From Ischnura elegans (Eukaryota > Arthropoda > Insecta > Odonata > Coenagrionidae), in the NCBI RefSeq assembly GCF_921293095.1, contig NW_025791658.1, positions 620,001 through 684,000 on the forward strand: a DNA stretch of 64,000 nucleotides, in the 5' to 3' direction. The notes beneath the pieces were generated by a model. It was not told the DNA's origin and ran no database searches. It saw only the letters and a program-made list of their open reading frames with translations. The stretch's first letter is position 1. Each line of letters starts with the position of its first letter. Below, piece after piece: positions 51,201-59,305 of the stretch. The position numbers were made by a program, and so were the translations under genes.

Positions 51201-53208
51201 ATCAACAATCTTCATCTATGAATACATCTATTGAACAACAAGTTCACATAAGGTTTAGCTAACTAAGACTTTCAAAATAGTTGCAGAAACTAGGCATTAC
51301 CTCAGCATCTTCAACAATAGTCAATGGTCCGTGATGTGGACAGTCACCTTCCCATTCCATCTGACAGTCATCGCAATCTGTTCAATGGAGAAGAATATAT
51401 TTTAATTCTGATGCATAAAAAGAATTATTACATTCCTGATGTTATACTATCCCATAGCAATTACATATTTTCCATTTCATGATTGAGCCAATTTTCAATA
51501 CAGATACATAAAAATGTAGAATTCCAGCCAAAAAGTTGAAGTTACTTCCATCAGCATAAGATCCATGTATATATACCTTAAATGTTTGAGCATCAATTAC
51601 AATTGATATGATTTATCACCAATAAAAGTTAACAATTAAACTTGCCCAAACATGGATTCTCACAATAGAGATTGCATTTAATAAGGTTACCAAATTCATT
51701 AGGTGGTAACTGTAGTATCCTCCTTCAATTTTATTTCTTTACTGTGGGAAAATGTTAAATCTTAAACCATATAAAATTTTGGCAGAAAAAAATCTACCAA
51801 TTCAGGTTAAATTATTCCACCACAAATAAACTTATCCAAGAAATTATATCACCTCAAAGCCAGCATCTTAAGAATTTAAAGAAAAACAAGATATAAAATT
51901 TCTCTTAAATGAAAAAAATGGGAGGGCACATGCCCCGATGCCCACTCGCTAAATCCGCTTATGAGTAATTAATATCCGCATATAATTTTGAATATAAGAA
52001 TCACCATGCCATGTCATCCATCAGGTACATATTTATGCATATCAGTTATGACCTGGTCAAACAAATACAGAGATTTATAATATAAAAAAAGAAAATATAT
52101 CAACATTAAAGAAACCTGTAAGAGCAAAAGCATTGGACCAGAAGTGCAAAGGATATGTACCACTTGTTAGAAGAAAAAAAATGAAAGAAAAGAAATTCCA
52201 TCGGCAAAATTGCTGGGAATGCTGTGTGCACAACAGAAATGGTTGGCTGCCTACACTGGAAACATACTTACAGGGACATAATTAAGAGACTTCCTACACA
52301 CTTCATCATCATCGCAATTTCATATGCTAAATTGATGATGAGTAAAAATGTAAAAGAAAAAATAATTACTCACAAATATAGTCGTCGTCATCAGGCACTT
52401 CTTCCTCTTTGTAATTCACACGCGCCAAGCTTCGCTTCGGATAGCGTCTTTCTGGCTTTGCATCCTCATTCTCTGTTACAGAAATACAGAATACATTATT
52501 CACTGCGTAAAATAAACTGCCAAAAGCACAATTTTATCCTGTTATACTCATTCAAATACAAATGCATGGGCAAGTCTAACTGAGAAATGCTCAACCTATC
52601 CAAACTATTCTAACCTTCCAATCTTGTGAAATTAAAAATACTTTCCATGCATAAAAACACATTATTTCATTTCATCAAGATGCATTTCCCTAATTTTTAT
52701 GCTATATAAAATTATTTACTATACACATACTGGTTCTTTTGGTGAGGAGTTTCGATATCTGTTCAAATTTTGAGCTAACAAATTTGGTCACAGCATTGAC
52801 AATCCTTCGTAATGCAACTGCAACTCTCGAGCTCCTGCAATATCAACAATGCCTTAGTTTTACATTATTAAATAACACTTCCACATAATAATTATTATTT
52901 CTCAATGTTACTGTCACACAAATTCAAAATTCCTTCACCTGAAAATTTGCTCATGGTATAGTTACTGTATTAATGAAATACAGAACCCGTAAATACCTTT
53001 GAATATCCTCAGTAGTGAATCCCAAAAATTCCTCTGTTTCCTCAACATTTTCTACATCAGTTTCAACAAACTCAACCTGAAAAGATCATTGCCAAAATCA
53101 TTAGTTTGTGAGACAAAAAGTAGACCATAACAGCAACTAATCACTCAAGTGCATAATAAATTACAAAATTATTACTTTCTGGCATTTACGTCCTCTCGAT
53201 CGGCTCAT
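31332..53208 (-). CDS. PRDM9-like: PRDM9-like histone methyltransferase with C2H2 zinc-finger array, 8 coding exons, 948 residues
   Basis: Exons (minus strand): 53208-53176, 53076-52997, 52834-52731, 52472-52374, 51377-51301, 46251-46051, 38848-38533, 33268-31332. All have GT donors and AG acceptors, and phases match at every junction. Domains: SSXRD-like motif about residues 80-105, zinc knuckle 107-121, PR/SET about 145-290, C2H2 fingers at 466-486 and 599-620, nine tandem fingers 696-943. PRDM9 trimethylates H3K4 and H3K36 at sites bound by its fingers and guides meiotic double-strand breaks; this role is known from mammals. The SET tyrosines equivalent to the reported catalytic ones (FGPY, IYYRT, WYGDDY) are present. 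No KRAB box is seen; vertebrate proteins carry one at the N terminus. The start ATG is preceded by a probable acceptor, so a 5' leader intron exists and further coding exons upstream cannot be excluded. Introns reach 7.2 kb and hold several transposons. Confidence 0.92.
33269..35700. other. Intron of the PRDM9-like gene, nothing recognised
   Basis: AT-rich, with short open frames only. No terminal repeats, RNA genes or domains were seen. Confidence 0.45.
35715..36900 (-). pseudogene. Second piggyBac-like transposase relic
   Basis: On the minus strand broken frames give [20 protein letters not shown] (second catalytic aspartate), then [20 protein letters not shown] (third). A cysteine-rich tail follows ([18 protein letters not shown], about 35770-35720). 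The N-terminal part continues in broken frames to about 36900. Sequence differs strongly from the copy at 22449, so it is another subfamily. It lies in the intron between exons 7 and 8 of the PRDM9-like gene. Confidence 0.8.
36901..38384. mobile_element. 5' non-coding part and terminus of the second piggyBac relic (probable)
   Basis: Near 38384 the inverted strand reads TTAGCACTTTCAGTGCGGAT, close to a piggyBac end (TTAA followed by CCCTTTC). Subterminal GACATACATTTATGTC and CATATATATATG palindromes lie just inside. The matching left end near 35600 was not found. The interval is otherwise AT-rich, with no gene. Confidence 0.45.
38533..38848 (-). CDS. PRDM9-like: PRDM9-like gene, exon 7 (second half of PR/SET domain)
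   Basis: 316 bp, following a TTATTCCCACAG acceptor. It encodes [40 protein letters not shown] and [18 protein letters not shown], the strongest PRDM9 match in the window ([10 protein letters not shown] and [10 protein letters not shown] are family signatures). The exon ends AAT|G at GTAATG; phase 1 matches the zinc-finger exon. A Ser/Lys-rich tail of about 30 residues follows the SET fold. The single finger found directly after SET in mammals is not in this exon; the finger at residue 466 may be its counterpart. Confidence 0.95.
38990..39115. repeat. Dispersed repeat (shared with 2531-2645)
   Basis: Both copies contain GTTTGTGGAGTCTTTCCCTG, CAGCTTGTGACCGACGGTTG and GGGCTTACGTGAACAATC in the same orientation. 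Non-coding. Confidence 0.75.
39236..39540. repeat. Cryptically simple element, CTGTACT/ACTGGAC words
   Basis: The stretch is built from CTGTACTA, ACTGGACT, GCTGGGTAAC and their complements in no fixed period. The TTTAGCACAGTCACAG block repeats in variants. No clear terminal repeat is seen. It resembles the other word-based elements in this window. Confidence 0.55.
39541..40293. other. Intron sequence, nothing recognised
   Basis: AT-rich; no gene, repeat termini or RNA gene was identified. Confidence 0.4.
40294..40725 (-). mobile_element. Truncated inverted copy of the LINE-interrupting MITE
   Basis: It starts TAGAGATGGGTCGAATAG and then follows the reverse complement of 29060-28620 closely (shared CAAGATTTTGGGGAGTC, GGAAACAATTGGGCATATAA). 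Homology stops near AGGGAG at 40725; the last 80 or so bases and the second terminus are missing. Confidence 0.85.
41210..41590. repeat. Two related blocks in direct orientation
   Basis: About 41210-41345 and 41450-41580 share CTGCGCGAG, TTTGATTTCG, GAGGAAAGCGTC and CCCACGRCACTGAG in the same order. Non-coding; an old local duplication or two copies of a dispersed repeat. A nearby block (40955-40985) resembles 50220-50250. Confidence 0.5.
42012..44661 (+). mobile_element. DNA transposon relic with a THAP-domain gene (2.65 kb)
   Basis: The left end AATAGGGAAATTGCATAC is inverted at the right as AATAGGGAACTTGCATAT. The pair GACGTCATAGTTCAGTA (about 42186) and its inverse TACTGAACTATGACGTCA (about 44452) extends the symmetry. 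Inside is a THAP-like gene remnant. The target duplication is unresolved. It lies in the intron between exons 6 and 7 of the PRDM9-like gene. Confidence 0.65.
42269..43497 (+). pseudogene. THAP-domain protein remnant, intron-containing
   Basis: An ATG at 42269 opens [20 protein letters not shown], then [16 protein letters not shown] and AVCRDER. This resembles the first half of a THAP DNA-binding domain (KW-x-VP-x-C, TPEK, VP, AVRRD). A pyrimidine-rich acceptor (TTGCTTGCTTTTCAG) ends at 43244. The frame after it contains [20 protein letters not shown] and [12 protein letters not shown], like the second half (DLE-DMENY-KLVG--R-RLK-GVVP). The cysteine-histidine ligands are largely lost, so it is degraded. 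Confidence 0.5.
44662..46050. other. Intron sequence, nothing recognised
   Basis: No domain or terminal repeat was recognised. A G-rich stretch lies near 45158-45175. Confidence 0.4.
46051..46251 (-). CDS. PRDM9-like: PRDM9-like gene, exon 6 (first half of PR/SET domain)
   Basis: 201 bp, phase 0 at both ends, between a CATCTCTAG acceptor and a GTACAG donor. It encodes the pre-SET strand [20 protein letters not shown] and the substrate-side motif [14 protein letters not shown], ending GYCWE. The tyrosine in FGPYGG (residue 182 of the joined protein) corresponds by my alignment to a catalytic tyrosine of mouse PRDM9. Confidence 0.93.
46533..46741. repeat. Cryptically simple element, CAGCA/GCAGTA words, about 209 bp
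   Basis: The ends are TGCCCAGTAAATATA and, inverted, TACCCAGTGAACACA. The body is made of GATGCAGTACTGCATCAG, CAGCACAT, GCAGTA and CTGCTA words, many self-complementary. Probably a MITE whose interior has been rebuilt by short-word amplification. Confidence 0.6.
47012..47115. mobile_element. Partial copy of the GGATCC-rich hAT-type MITE
   Basis: It starts GGGATGGACGGATCCAGG and continues with CAGATCCGGATCAGATAC and TTTTCAGATCCAAATGCAT words like those at 4934-5490. The other end is not clear. Confidence 0.5.
47442..48956. repeat. Long foldback element, about 1.5 kb
   Basis: The left arm starts near TGATCCCTCGAGGTATATTT and the right arm ends GATCGTCC; both carry GTAAGAAAATATAC inverted. Pairing continues through the arms: ATCCACTG/CAGTGGAT near 47527 and 48870, GGAAAATATTTCAGTCAGGT versus ACCTGAGTGAAATATTTCC near 47860 and 48505, and GGTTGGCACATGA versus TCATGTGCCAACC near 47990 and 48375. 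The apex is about 48095-48280. Arms have diverged. Each arm contains a tRNA-like stretch (GAGTTGGCCTAGCGGTAA). Confidence 0.8.
47640..47740 (+). repeat. tRNA-like, SINE-type sequence within the foldback
   Basis: GTTGGCCTAGCGGTAAAGC resembles a pol III A box, and GGTTTAAATCTC a degenerate B box. A counterpart lies inverted in the right arm (about 48710-48775). It does not fold as a plausible functional tRNA by eye. Confidence 0.35.
48958..49620 (+). mobile_element. MITE family A, copy 3 (663 bp)
   Basis: It starts AATAGAGTGGTTTCCT and ends GGAAACCACCCTATT, collinear with the copy at 3352. It abuts the end of the foldback element at 48956, so it inserted at or beside that terminus. Confidence 0.85.
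49860..50918 (-). mobile_element. Interrupted inverted copy of the GGATCC-rich MITE
   Basis: Reading the minus strand from 50918: AGGGATGGTCGGAACCTTGG, then blocks matching 4936-5150 down to about 50700. A different dispersed repeat (about 50200-50690) intervenes, then the matching interior returns at about 49990-49897 (GCCTATAAAAATGATTTTTA). The distal terminus is degraded. Confidence 0.55.
51301..52472 (-). CDS. PRDM9-like: PRDM9-like gene, exons 4-5 (SSXRD-like motif and zinc knuckle)
   Basis: Exon 4 (52472-52374) encodes [20 protein letters not shown] followed by DDDYI, matching the PRDM9 SSXRD block just before the knuckle. Exon 5 (51377-51301) encodes [20 protein letters not shown]. 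It has the C-x2-C-x7-C-x2-H spacing of the PRDM9 zinc knuckle and the HGP tripeptide conserved in that family. The codon for the first tyrosine is split across the intron (T|AT). This pairing of motifs is specific to the PRDM7/9 and PRDM11 group. Confidence 0.9.
52731..53208 (-). CDS. PRDM9-like: PRDM9-like gene, exons 1-3 (N-terminal region)
   Basis: Exon 1 (53208-53176) encodes [11 protein letters not shown] and ends at GTAATA. Exon 2 (53076-52997) follows a CTTTTCAG acceptor and encodes an acidic stretch starting [17 protein letters not shown]. Exon 3 (52834-52731) follows ATATTGCAG and encodes a basic amphipathic helix ([18 protein letters not shown]). The region does not match the KRAB consensus. 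These exons are less certain than the downstream ones because nothing conserved anchors them; support comes from uninterrupted phase and clean splice sites. Confidence 0.7.
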
Positions 53209-53476
53209 CGTGATCAATCTGAAGTAGACAGAGTTGCAGATTTAAAAAAAAAAAAAAACAAGTTATTTTCACTATAGAAAAAGTTACTTCATTCATGCAT
53301 TTAGAATGTCTTGTAATATTAATTGCATCACAATTACATAACCAATGACATTACTGAACACTTAAGCATCAATAATACAGGCATCATTTAAATAAGAGTG
53401 AAGAGAACCAAACAAAATCATTTTGATTGGATTAATGCACTTGTATACTTACCAAATTAAAAGCACTTTCCGTACA
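53209..53476 (-). promoter_or_regulatory. 5' leader of the PRDM9-like gene (probable noncoding exon and intron)
   Basis: A pyrimidine-rich acceptor (CTGTCTACTTCAG) lies 10 bases before the start codon. Upstream, a strong donor GTAAGTATAC begins at 53452, preceded by a possible 24-base exon 53476-53453 after TTCTTTCAG. Joining these gives no continuous frame into the ATG, so the exon is probably untranslated. Confidence 0.45.
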
Positions 53477-54751
53477 CTGAAAGAATGGGCTACGTTACAA
53501 GTAGCAACCACTCCTCTGATGCAGCTTTCCACAATAATGCCCAGAGATAGGCAAGAATAGTCAAGAATCTGGAAGGTGGTGAATACTACGTGATTTAAAA
53601 ATTTTATGCATTGATAAAGATATTTCATTAATTATATTAACATAGAATTAGAGCACAATAATATTTAAGGTGAAACTTTAGAATAAACACGATACGAAGT
53701 ACTGGCTCGGTGGAAGTCAAACTTTCCGGGGAGTGGATATGGATAACAAGATATCAGTTTTTTCAAAATAAATGCTTTAAAATGTAGGCGTGAATTGCTC
53801 GCAGGTATGTGATTAAAAAGTGGGATTCATAATTCGTAAAGATACGTTTTACGACGACGACGATTCTCAAATTTCGTAAACTCGGAGAAGGGCCAGCTTC
53901 CGCTGAGATTTGCCACCTCTTCACCGTGAATAAAAGCGCATTTACTCAAACAAAGAAGGTAAATGGCACGACGAGAGTATAAGGACCGATGTAACTTAAA
54001 TACTTCCACGTTATTAATAACATATGACACTCAGTAGATGCAATTAAAATTTCACGAAAACCGTCAAAGCGGGGTACGGTTCAGCAATACCCTCAAGTCA
54101 TTCATTCCGCGATACTTAGTTTTCATGACGATTTCTCTTCGGCGTTCATTAATAACTTTTAATAAAAAATTGTTTTTATACTTGAATTGTTCCACAGATA
54201 ATTTCTTACCAAAAATTAACCAACTTCTGCGAATGTCACGCAATGGCGGCATATGCTATTTGAATTATTAGAAACTTCTGTTTGAAATAACCAACTGTTT
54301 CCTAGGTTACGCGCTACAAACCGCCCCGTTTGAGCTTTGCGACGTTTTGTCATTTCGTTGACGCGCATTACTTGAATAGCTGATTAAACGGTTCAAAATA
54401 GACAAACTAAGTACGTGATGTTTTACACGGTAATTGTGCTTTCTACTACTATGGAAATACATATTATTCAATGCCTTATCTGTTACATGCAGATTTAATT
54501 CTTTCATGGTGCGTGTATAACGTCTGACATATTAAAATTAAATTACACTCCAAGTGTGCAAAATTAAAAAATGAAGATCTGACATGGCTCTCGACCCAAA
54601 ATACGGATATTCCAAAACTCTACATAATTTTCGTAATAACAATTCACGGTTTTCAATCGTAGCATTTGGATAGGGAAAATGGATACCACAAGTGAAATGT
54701 TTTGCCTTAGGGCCCCCGCGCACTGGCAACTTTAATCACCGGCAACTGAAC
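53477..54751. other. Region upstream of the PRDM9-like gene
   Basis: It should contain the promoter. No TATA box, KRAB-encoding exon or other gene was recognised. Confidence 0.35.
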
Positions 54752-55304
54752 AATAGGGTAGTTTCCTTCATCAAAGAAAACGAAAGGCATTGATTGCGAC
54801 TCGTTACCCATCATTAGTGTATTCATAATACACAAATTATTTGGTTTTTGAAATACCGGTTTAGACGAATGGCAAGGGTCAAATTTTATCCTCATTTGAA
54901 AAAGGCCAGATTGGCGCCCATGCGATTCCACTCCACGTGACGTCACAGGGACCTAGTTTCTACATGAGAGGATAGGATTTGTACATCGTCTGAGGTTACC
55001 AATGCATGCATGAGGCACAGAGCTCAGGGAAACATGTCTTAATAATCACCTATTAAAACTGACTACCCAAGGAGGAAGAAAAGTCAAAATGACATCTCTT
55101 TGACCTCAAAATGACCCACAAAAAGTCACTATTCAGTCATGACTGGGGAGGTGACGTTTTGCGGGTCATTCTGATGTCAAAATGATGTCATTTTGACTTT
55201 GAATTCATTTGTACAAGTTTTTACTAAAAGTGAGAACCTATAAAAAAAATTGTCAAATTGCCACTATTGGTACCCCAAGACGTGACTGCGCCACTTGCCC
55301 TGGG

Positions 55305-56160
55305 CGATACATATATATCGTGAAATATCGCGATAATTAATGATATCGGGAATACTAATTTGAGTTTAGTACATTATCGATAAATGATTTTCCAATAAGT
55401 AGGGCCCAATAAAAGTATCGGAACCGATAAAATATCACGATATATCGTCCAAAAAATATCGTGTGCGATAAATTAACTGAGCCATTAAAAATATCGGAAT
55501 CGCTAAAAACAGTCTTCCGATAAAATACTACGGAACTACTATTATAAGGTAGAAATATCTTTTCGATAAAATATGAGGATATATCATCCGATAACAAATA
55601 TTGGGCCTGATAAAAATCGCCATCTTATAAAATACTACGCTTGATGATCCGATCTAAAATCGCCACTGCTAAAATATCACGAAACATCATCCAATAAAAA
55701 TTGCTGCTCGAATAAAATATCACGATTTATTGTCTCATAAAAACCGCAGCCGCGATAAAACATCGTGACTTATCACCCGATCGCGTCGTCGCGCGCGATA
55801 AATTATCATGTTTTGGCATCGGGAAATTAGTTTGGGAAAATACAGCTTATGTATAGGCTTGATCGTTTATGCTAGACCATATTTCGGTGCGTAAAAAACT
55901 TACTAATGTATGGTACATCGCGATATTAAATAGGAGGTATTTTTTCATCGAATTATATAATGTGATATATTTTATCTGAAGGCAAACTTTATCGGGCTAG
56001 TGATTTTTTTATGAAATTATACATCGTGGTATTTTATCGGTAGGCGATTTTTTTGGGCCCCGATATTTGTATCGGATGATATACATCGTGATATTTTATT
56101 GGATAGCGATTTTTTTTGTCTCAATATTTTTATCGATTTTCGTCTGAGATTTAATGACGT
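55305..56160. repeat. Palindromic ATCG-word element (about 860 bp)
   Basis: The left half repeats GATAAAATATCACGATATAT-type phrases, while the right half has the inverse (ATCGTGATATTTTATCGG), so the whole is an imperfect foldback. It is composed largely of CGATA/TATCG words. Confidence 0.65.
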
Positions 56161-56164
56161 TATA

Positions 56165-56455
56165 TCCCAGACAGCACATTTGTGGTAATACATTTGTATT
56201 ACAATTGTAATACAGTGTCAAATGTCCTCTATTACAATCGTATTACAATTGTAATACAGTGTCAAATGTCCTCTATTACAATCGTATTACAAATTCCCTT
56301 GTATTTTGCCTTTGTATTACAACTGTATTACAAATCATCTGTATACAAGACGTTTGAATACAACTGTAATACAGTTGTATTACAAAAATCGGTACAATTT
56401 GTAAGGTTACAGAAGATTTACCATTTGTATACAAATGGTTGTGCTATCTGGGATG
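56165..56455. mobile_element. Small MITE of TGTATTACA words
   Basis: The ends are TCCCAGACAGCACATTTG and, inverted, TCCCAGATAGCACAACCA. The interior repeats ATTACAATTGTAATACAGTG and TTGTATTACAAATC, all self-complementary. The left terminus resembles the start of the block at 60069 (ACAGCACAT). Confidence 0.7.
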
Positions 56456-56919
56456 ATAATTGTTCCTTAAAATGGTCTATTATTCGCTTATACCGCAAGA
56501 CAGTCCCCGGGAACGAACGTATTTCGCCAAAATATTTCGAAGGAAATCGGTGACGCGCCATTTCTAAACTAGAATGCGCCGCGGTTTTTTAAAATAACTC
56601 ATCGTCACTGATTGCTGCATTTGCGCAAGAAATAATTTAGCTTCACCTCGTTTTCAATAATATTTTCGGTGAGAGCTCTTACGTAAGTACGTTACTACGG
56701 GAATAAGAGCCAATAATAAATATCGGTCTTCATTTCAAATCAACAATGGAGCGTTTGTTTCACCGTAATGTGCCATTTCTCGGATTATTTACGCTTGTTT
56801 TACAAACGAGACAAGAGATTGCAGCCATACAGGAGAGGAAAAGGAAATGAAAATTTGCTTTATATTGCTCCAGAAGATGAGATGTTTGAAGCAGCTAATA
56901 TGTCAAAACTTCTCTGGAT

Positions 56920-57423
56920 GACGAGAAGGATTTAAACAACTTTGAAGAGCTCCTAAAAACCTCATCTCTCTTCAAATCATTTGTGAGTAAATTGACAGTT
57001 ATCCGCTCTACATCATCCATCAAATTAACCCTTTCTATTTTCCCTTCTTGTGTCACATGTTAAAGTTAAAATTTATTTTGGTTTCCTTTCTTACAGGTTT
57101 AACATCTTGGACAAATTGCAGTTGATCATACTGATGGAGTTTTCAGCCCATGTAACCAGAAATATGTGTACAAATGAATTTGCTCGCTGCATCAATTGGG
57201 ATGGAGAGCTTGGAAAAATTATGTTTAACAAACCCTACATTCTTAAGGCTATTTGCAGTTAGTATCAATTTTTCTATTTAATGTATCATCAAAATTAGAA
57301 ACTTTCAGCTTCTTGATGTTATTTTTTCCTTTGTTTGTAGTCCCACAATGGAAGAATTTCCCTCAGGGTAAAGTAATTAAGAAGAAGGCAAAGATTCAGC
57401 GGTGGTTCAACAAAATTGCTTAA
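56920..57423 (+). pseudogene. DUF4806-like gene carried by the 2.84-kb element
   Basis: Three exon-like pieces are visible. The first reads DEKDLNNFEELLKTSSLFKS and meets GTGAGT at 56983. The second (up to 57257, donor GTTAGT) reads LIILMEFSAHVTRNMCTNEF, then ARCINWDGELGKIMFNKPYI. The third (57342-57423, after TTTGTAG) reads WKNFPQGKVIKKKAKIQRWF and stops. The pattern, a short acidic helix followed by (R)-x-x-x-T-NE-x-A-x-x-x-NW-x-G, matches DUF4806 proteins as I recall them. Phase fits between exons 2 and 3; the junction of 1 and 2 is uncertain (an acceptor at 57121 would keep the frame). Function of the domain is unknown. Confidence 0.5.
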
Positions 57424-58527
57424 GCAACTAGAGGCAACTGAAGGGAAAGGAAATGCTACAGAATCACCTGAAATGGCCAATGTAGATGATTTTTCTCGAT
57501 TTGTATTTGAAGAGGGAGAAAAGGAACATTAAAAGGAAAATTAAAAACAAATGCTGAGGAATTTCTTCTTGTAAAATCTATCTGTTTTTTGTTGAAATAA
57601 ATCCTAATAAAGGTTGAGTTTCATATCTGAAGTGTTTAATTTATCCCTAAATGACAATCTAAATACAGAAATTATAGTATGAATTGGCATTAGAGGAACA
57701 AATAGGTTTGGTCACAAGTAGTCAAAGTGAGATCAACATGAGGTCAAAATGATAGGTAGTCATTTAAGGTCATATTGACATCATCATGAGTCAAGAAGGA
57801 TGTCATTTCAAGGGACCATTTTGAGGTCACCGTGACTACCAAGCCATGACTTGAAAATGACATCAAGATGATGTCATAATGACTTTTCATTCCTCCTTGG
57901 GTAAGGTCGGAAAGTTTTCTTCGTTTGATAAAGTATTAATAAACCTTTTTTAGCCAAGCGCTACCAGCCACACAAGGTAATCAGCTACCCGCTAGCATCC
58001 TGCGTCCTATCAGCGCTCAGAGCCTCGATCAAGGTCACCTCACAAGGCGGGAGGGGGAACCAGGAATGCGTTGCACGGACTTTTTCCCATCATTCCTACT
58101 TACGCGTCGCATTTTCGCGCGCTTGAAATTTTTCACTTTTCAGTTCACCGCGAAAAATAGATATCGACATTTAAAAATCTAAAGCCGATGTCCCACGGTC
58201 AAATTTGCGTCAAAATATTTTGATCAAAATTTTTGTCCAAAAATTTTGATGCAAATATTTTGATACAACTGGACTGGGGGTGTCCCACGATGCATCTCAT
58301 TTTGATCAAAAACAAACGAAAGACGATATTTATGTAAACAACTAGGAAACTTGTGGAGGTGGAGGATTCTTTCTTTTTAAGCAGGCGAAATTGTATGAAC
58401 AGGCCTCTTGAACATTAAAGATGCGAAAAAAAGAAAGCAGAAGGAATGCTGAACTTGGCCTTGGCTGGAAAAGGGGTATGAAAGCGTTGGAATAAGCATG
58501 CTAAACATGTTGGAGAAGGAGTTGGTC

Positions 58528-58720
58528 GCCGATGTTCCCGTTTATTATCGATAATAATTGACGACAAGTCAGGATATTTTCATGTCCCTTATCAGCAAGG
58601 TTGAGGGCAGAATAAAACGCCAGGATACAAACGTGAGGCAGTTTATTCCCGCGAGGAAAATGTTATTAATAAATGATGGACATTGTGGTTGAGGAGATGT
58701 TATGAATAGTGCTGTAAGCG
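58528..58720 (-). repeat. Single satellite unit with its flank
   Basis: It is the reverse complement of the 148-bp unit at 18440-20396 (GGATATTTTCATGTCCCTTA, TGAGGCAGTTTATTC), followed by GAGGAAAATGTTATTAATAA and GAATAGTGCTGTAA, which match the left flank of that array. Confidence 0.85.
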
Positions 58721-59215
58721 TGCATTTAAATCACATTTTTCTCTCCTAATCTAGCAGTTTCTAAAATAAGATCCTTATCCTATAATCATAGTAATAGAAA
58801 CGGGCAGCTGTAGTGTTTCACAGGTACAATCGTCAGTTCATATTAGTCATTTCTCCAGCTGCTCGCTCGCATTGTATGCCTTCCATAAAGCGTAAAATTC
58901 GGCCTCGATACCTTAAGTAAATCTTTTATTATTTCCAGAACATCCCTCCTGGTATTGCGATTCTAAAGATCGCTTCCTTTCTATTTAAGATCATCTGATT
59001 ATTACGGATTTCCTAGTTGAGAGCTTCCATCGCCTATCACTAAGACAAATTTTTGCTCATATTTACCTTTAGGGCCACACCAGGCGATGAAATAGACGAT
59101 CACGAACGTATATATATATTTGAAATAATGTTTTGTGAATTCACTTCGTGGTATGGTGATATTATAAATTTAAAACTAAACCTTTTAGTATTCCATACAA
59201 TACTAATGAAAAAAC

Positions 59216-59305
59216 TCAACCGGTTTCGATCTTTTCAGGTCCTTATCTAGAGGTTTACGATTAAGATAACGACCTGAAAAGGTGGAAACCGGTTGGGTTT
59301 TTAAT
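59216..59305. repeat. Short hairpin
   Basis: CTCAACCGGTTTCGATCTTT at the left pairs with GGTGGAAACCGGTTGGGTTT at the right; TTTTCAGGTC/GACCTGAAAA extends the arms. It lies within the Harbinger-type element. Confidence 0.6.

Larger units (their letters stand above)
55066..57901 (+). mobile_element. 2.84-kb TIR element with TA target duplication and a cargo gene
   Basis: The left end CCCAAGGAGGAAGAAAAGTC is inverted at the right as CCCAAGGAGGAATGAAAAGT. TA at 55064-55065 is repeated at 57902-57903, where the uninterrupted copies of MITE A have a single TA. Both subterminal zones are built from AAAATGACATC/GATGTCATTTTGAC words. Two further repeats are nested at 55305-56160 and 56165-56455. A DUF4806-like gene fills the right third. 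The superfamily is not identified; ISL2EU and Tc1/mariner also use TA. Confidence 0.8.

Noticed and set aside
56182..56553. 123-codon frame in the TGTATTACA stretch
   Set aside because: The sequence is a self-complementary word repeat; the peptide is a translation of the repeat.
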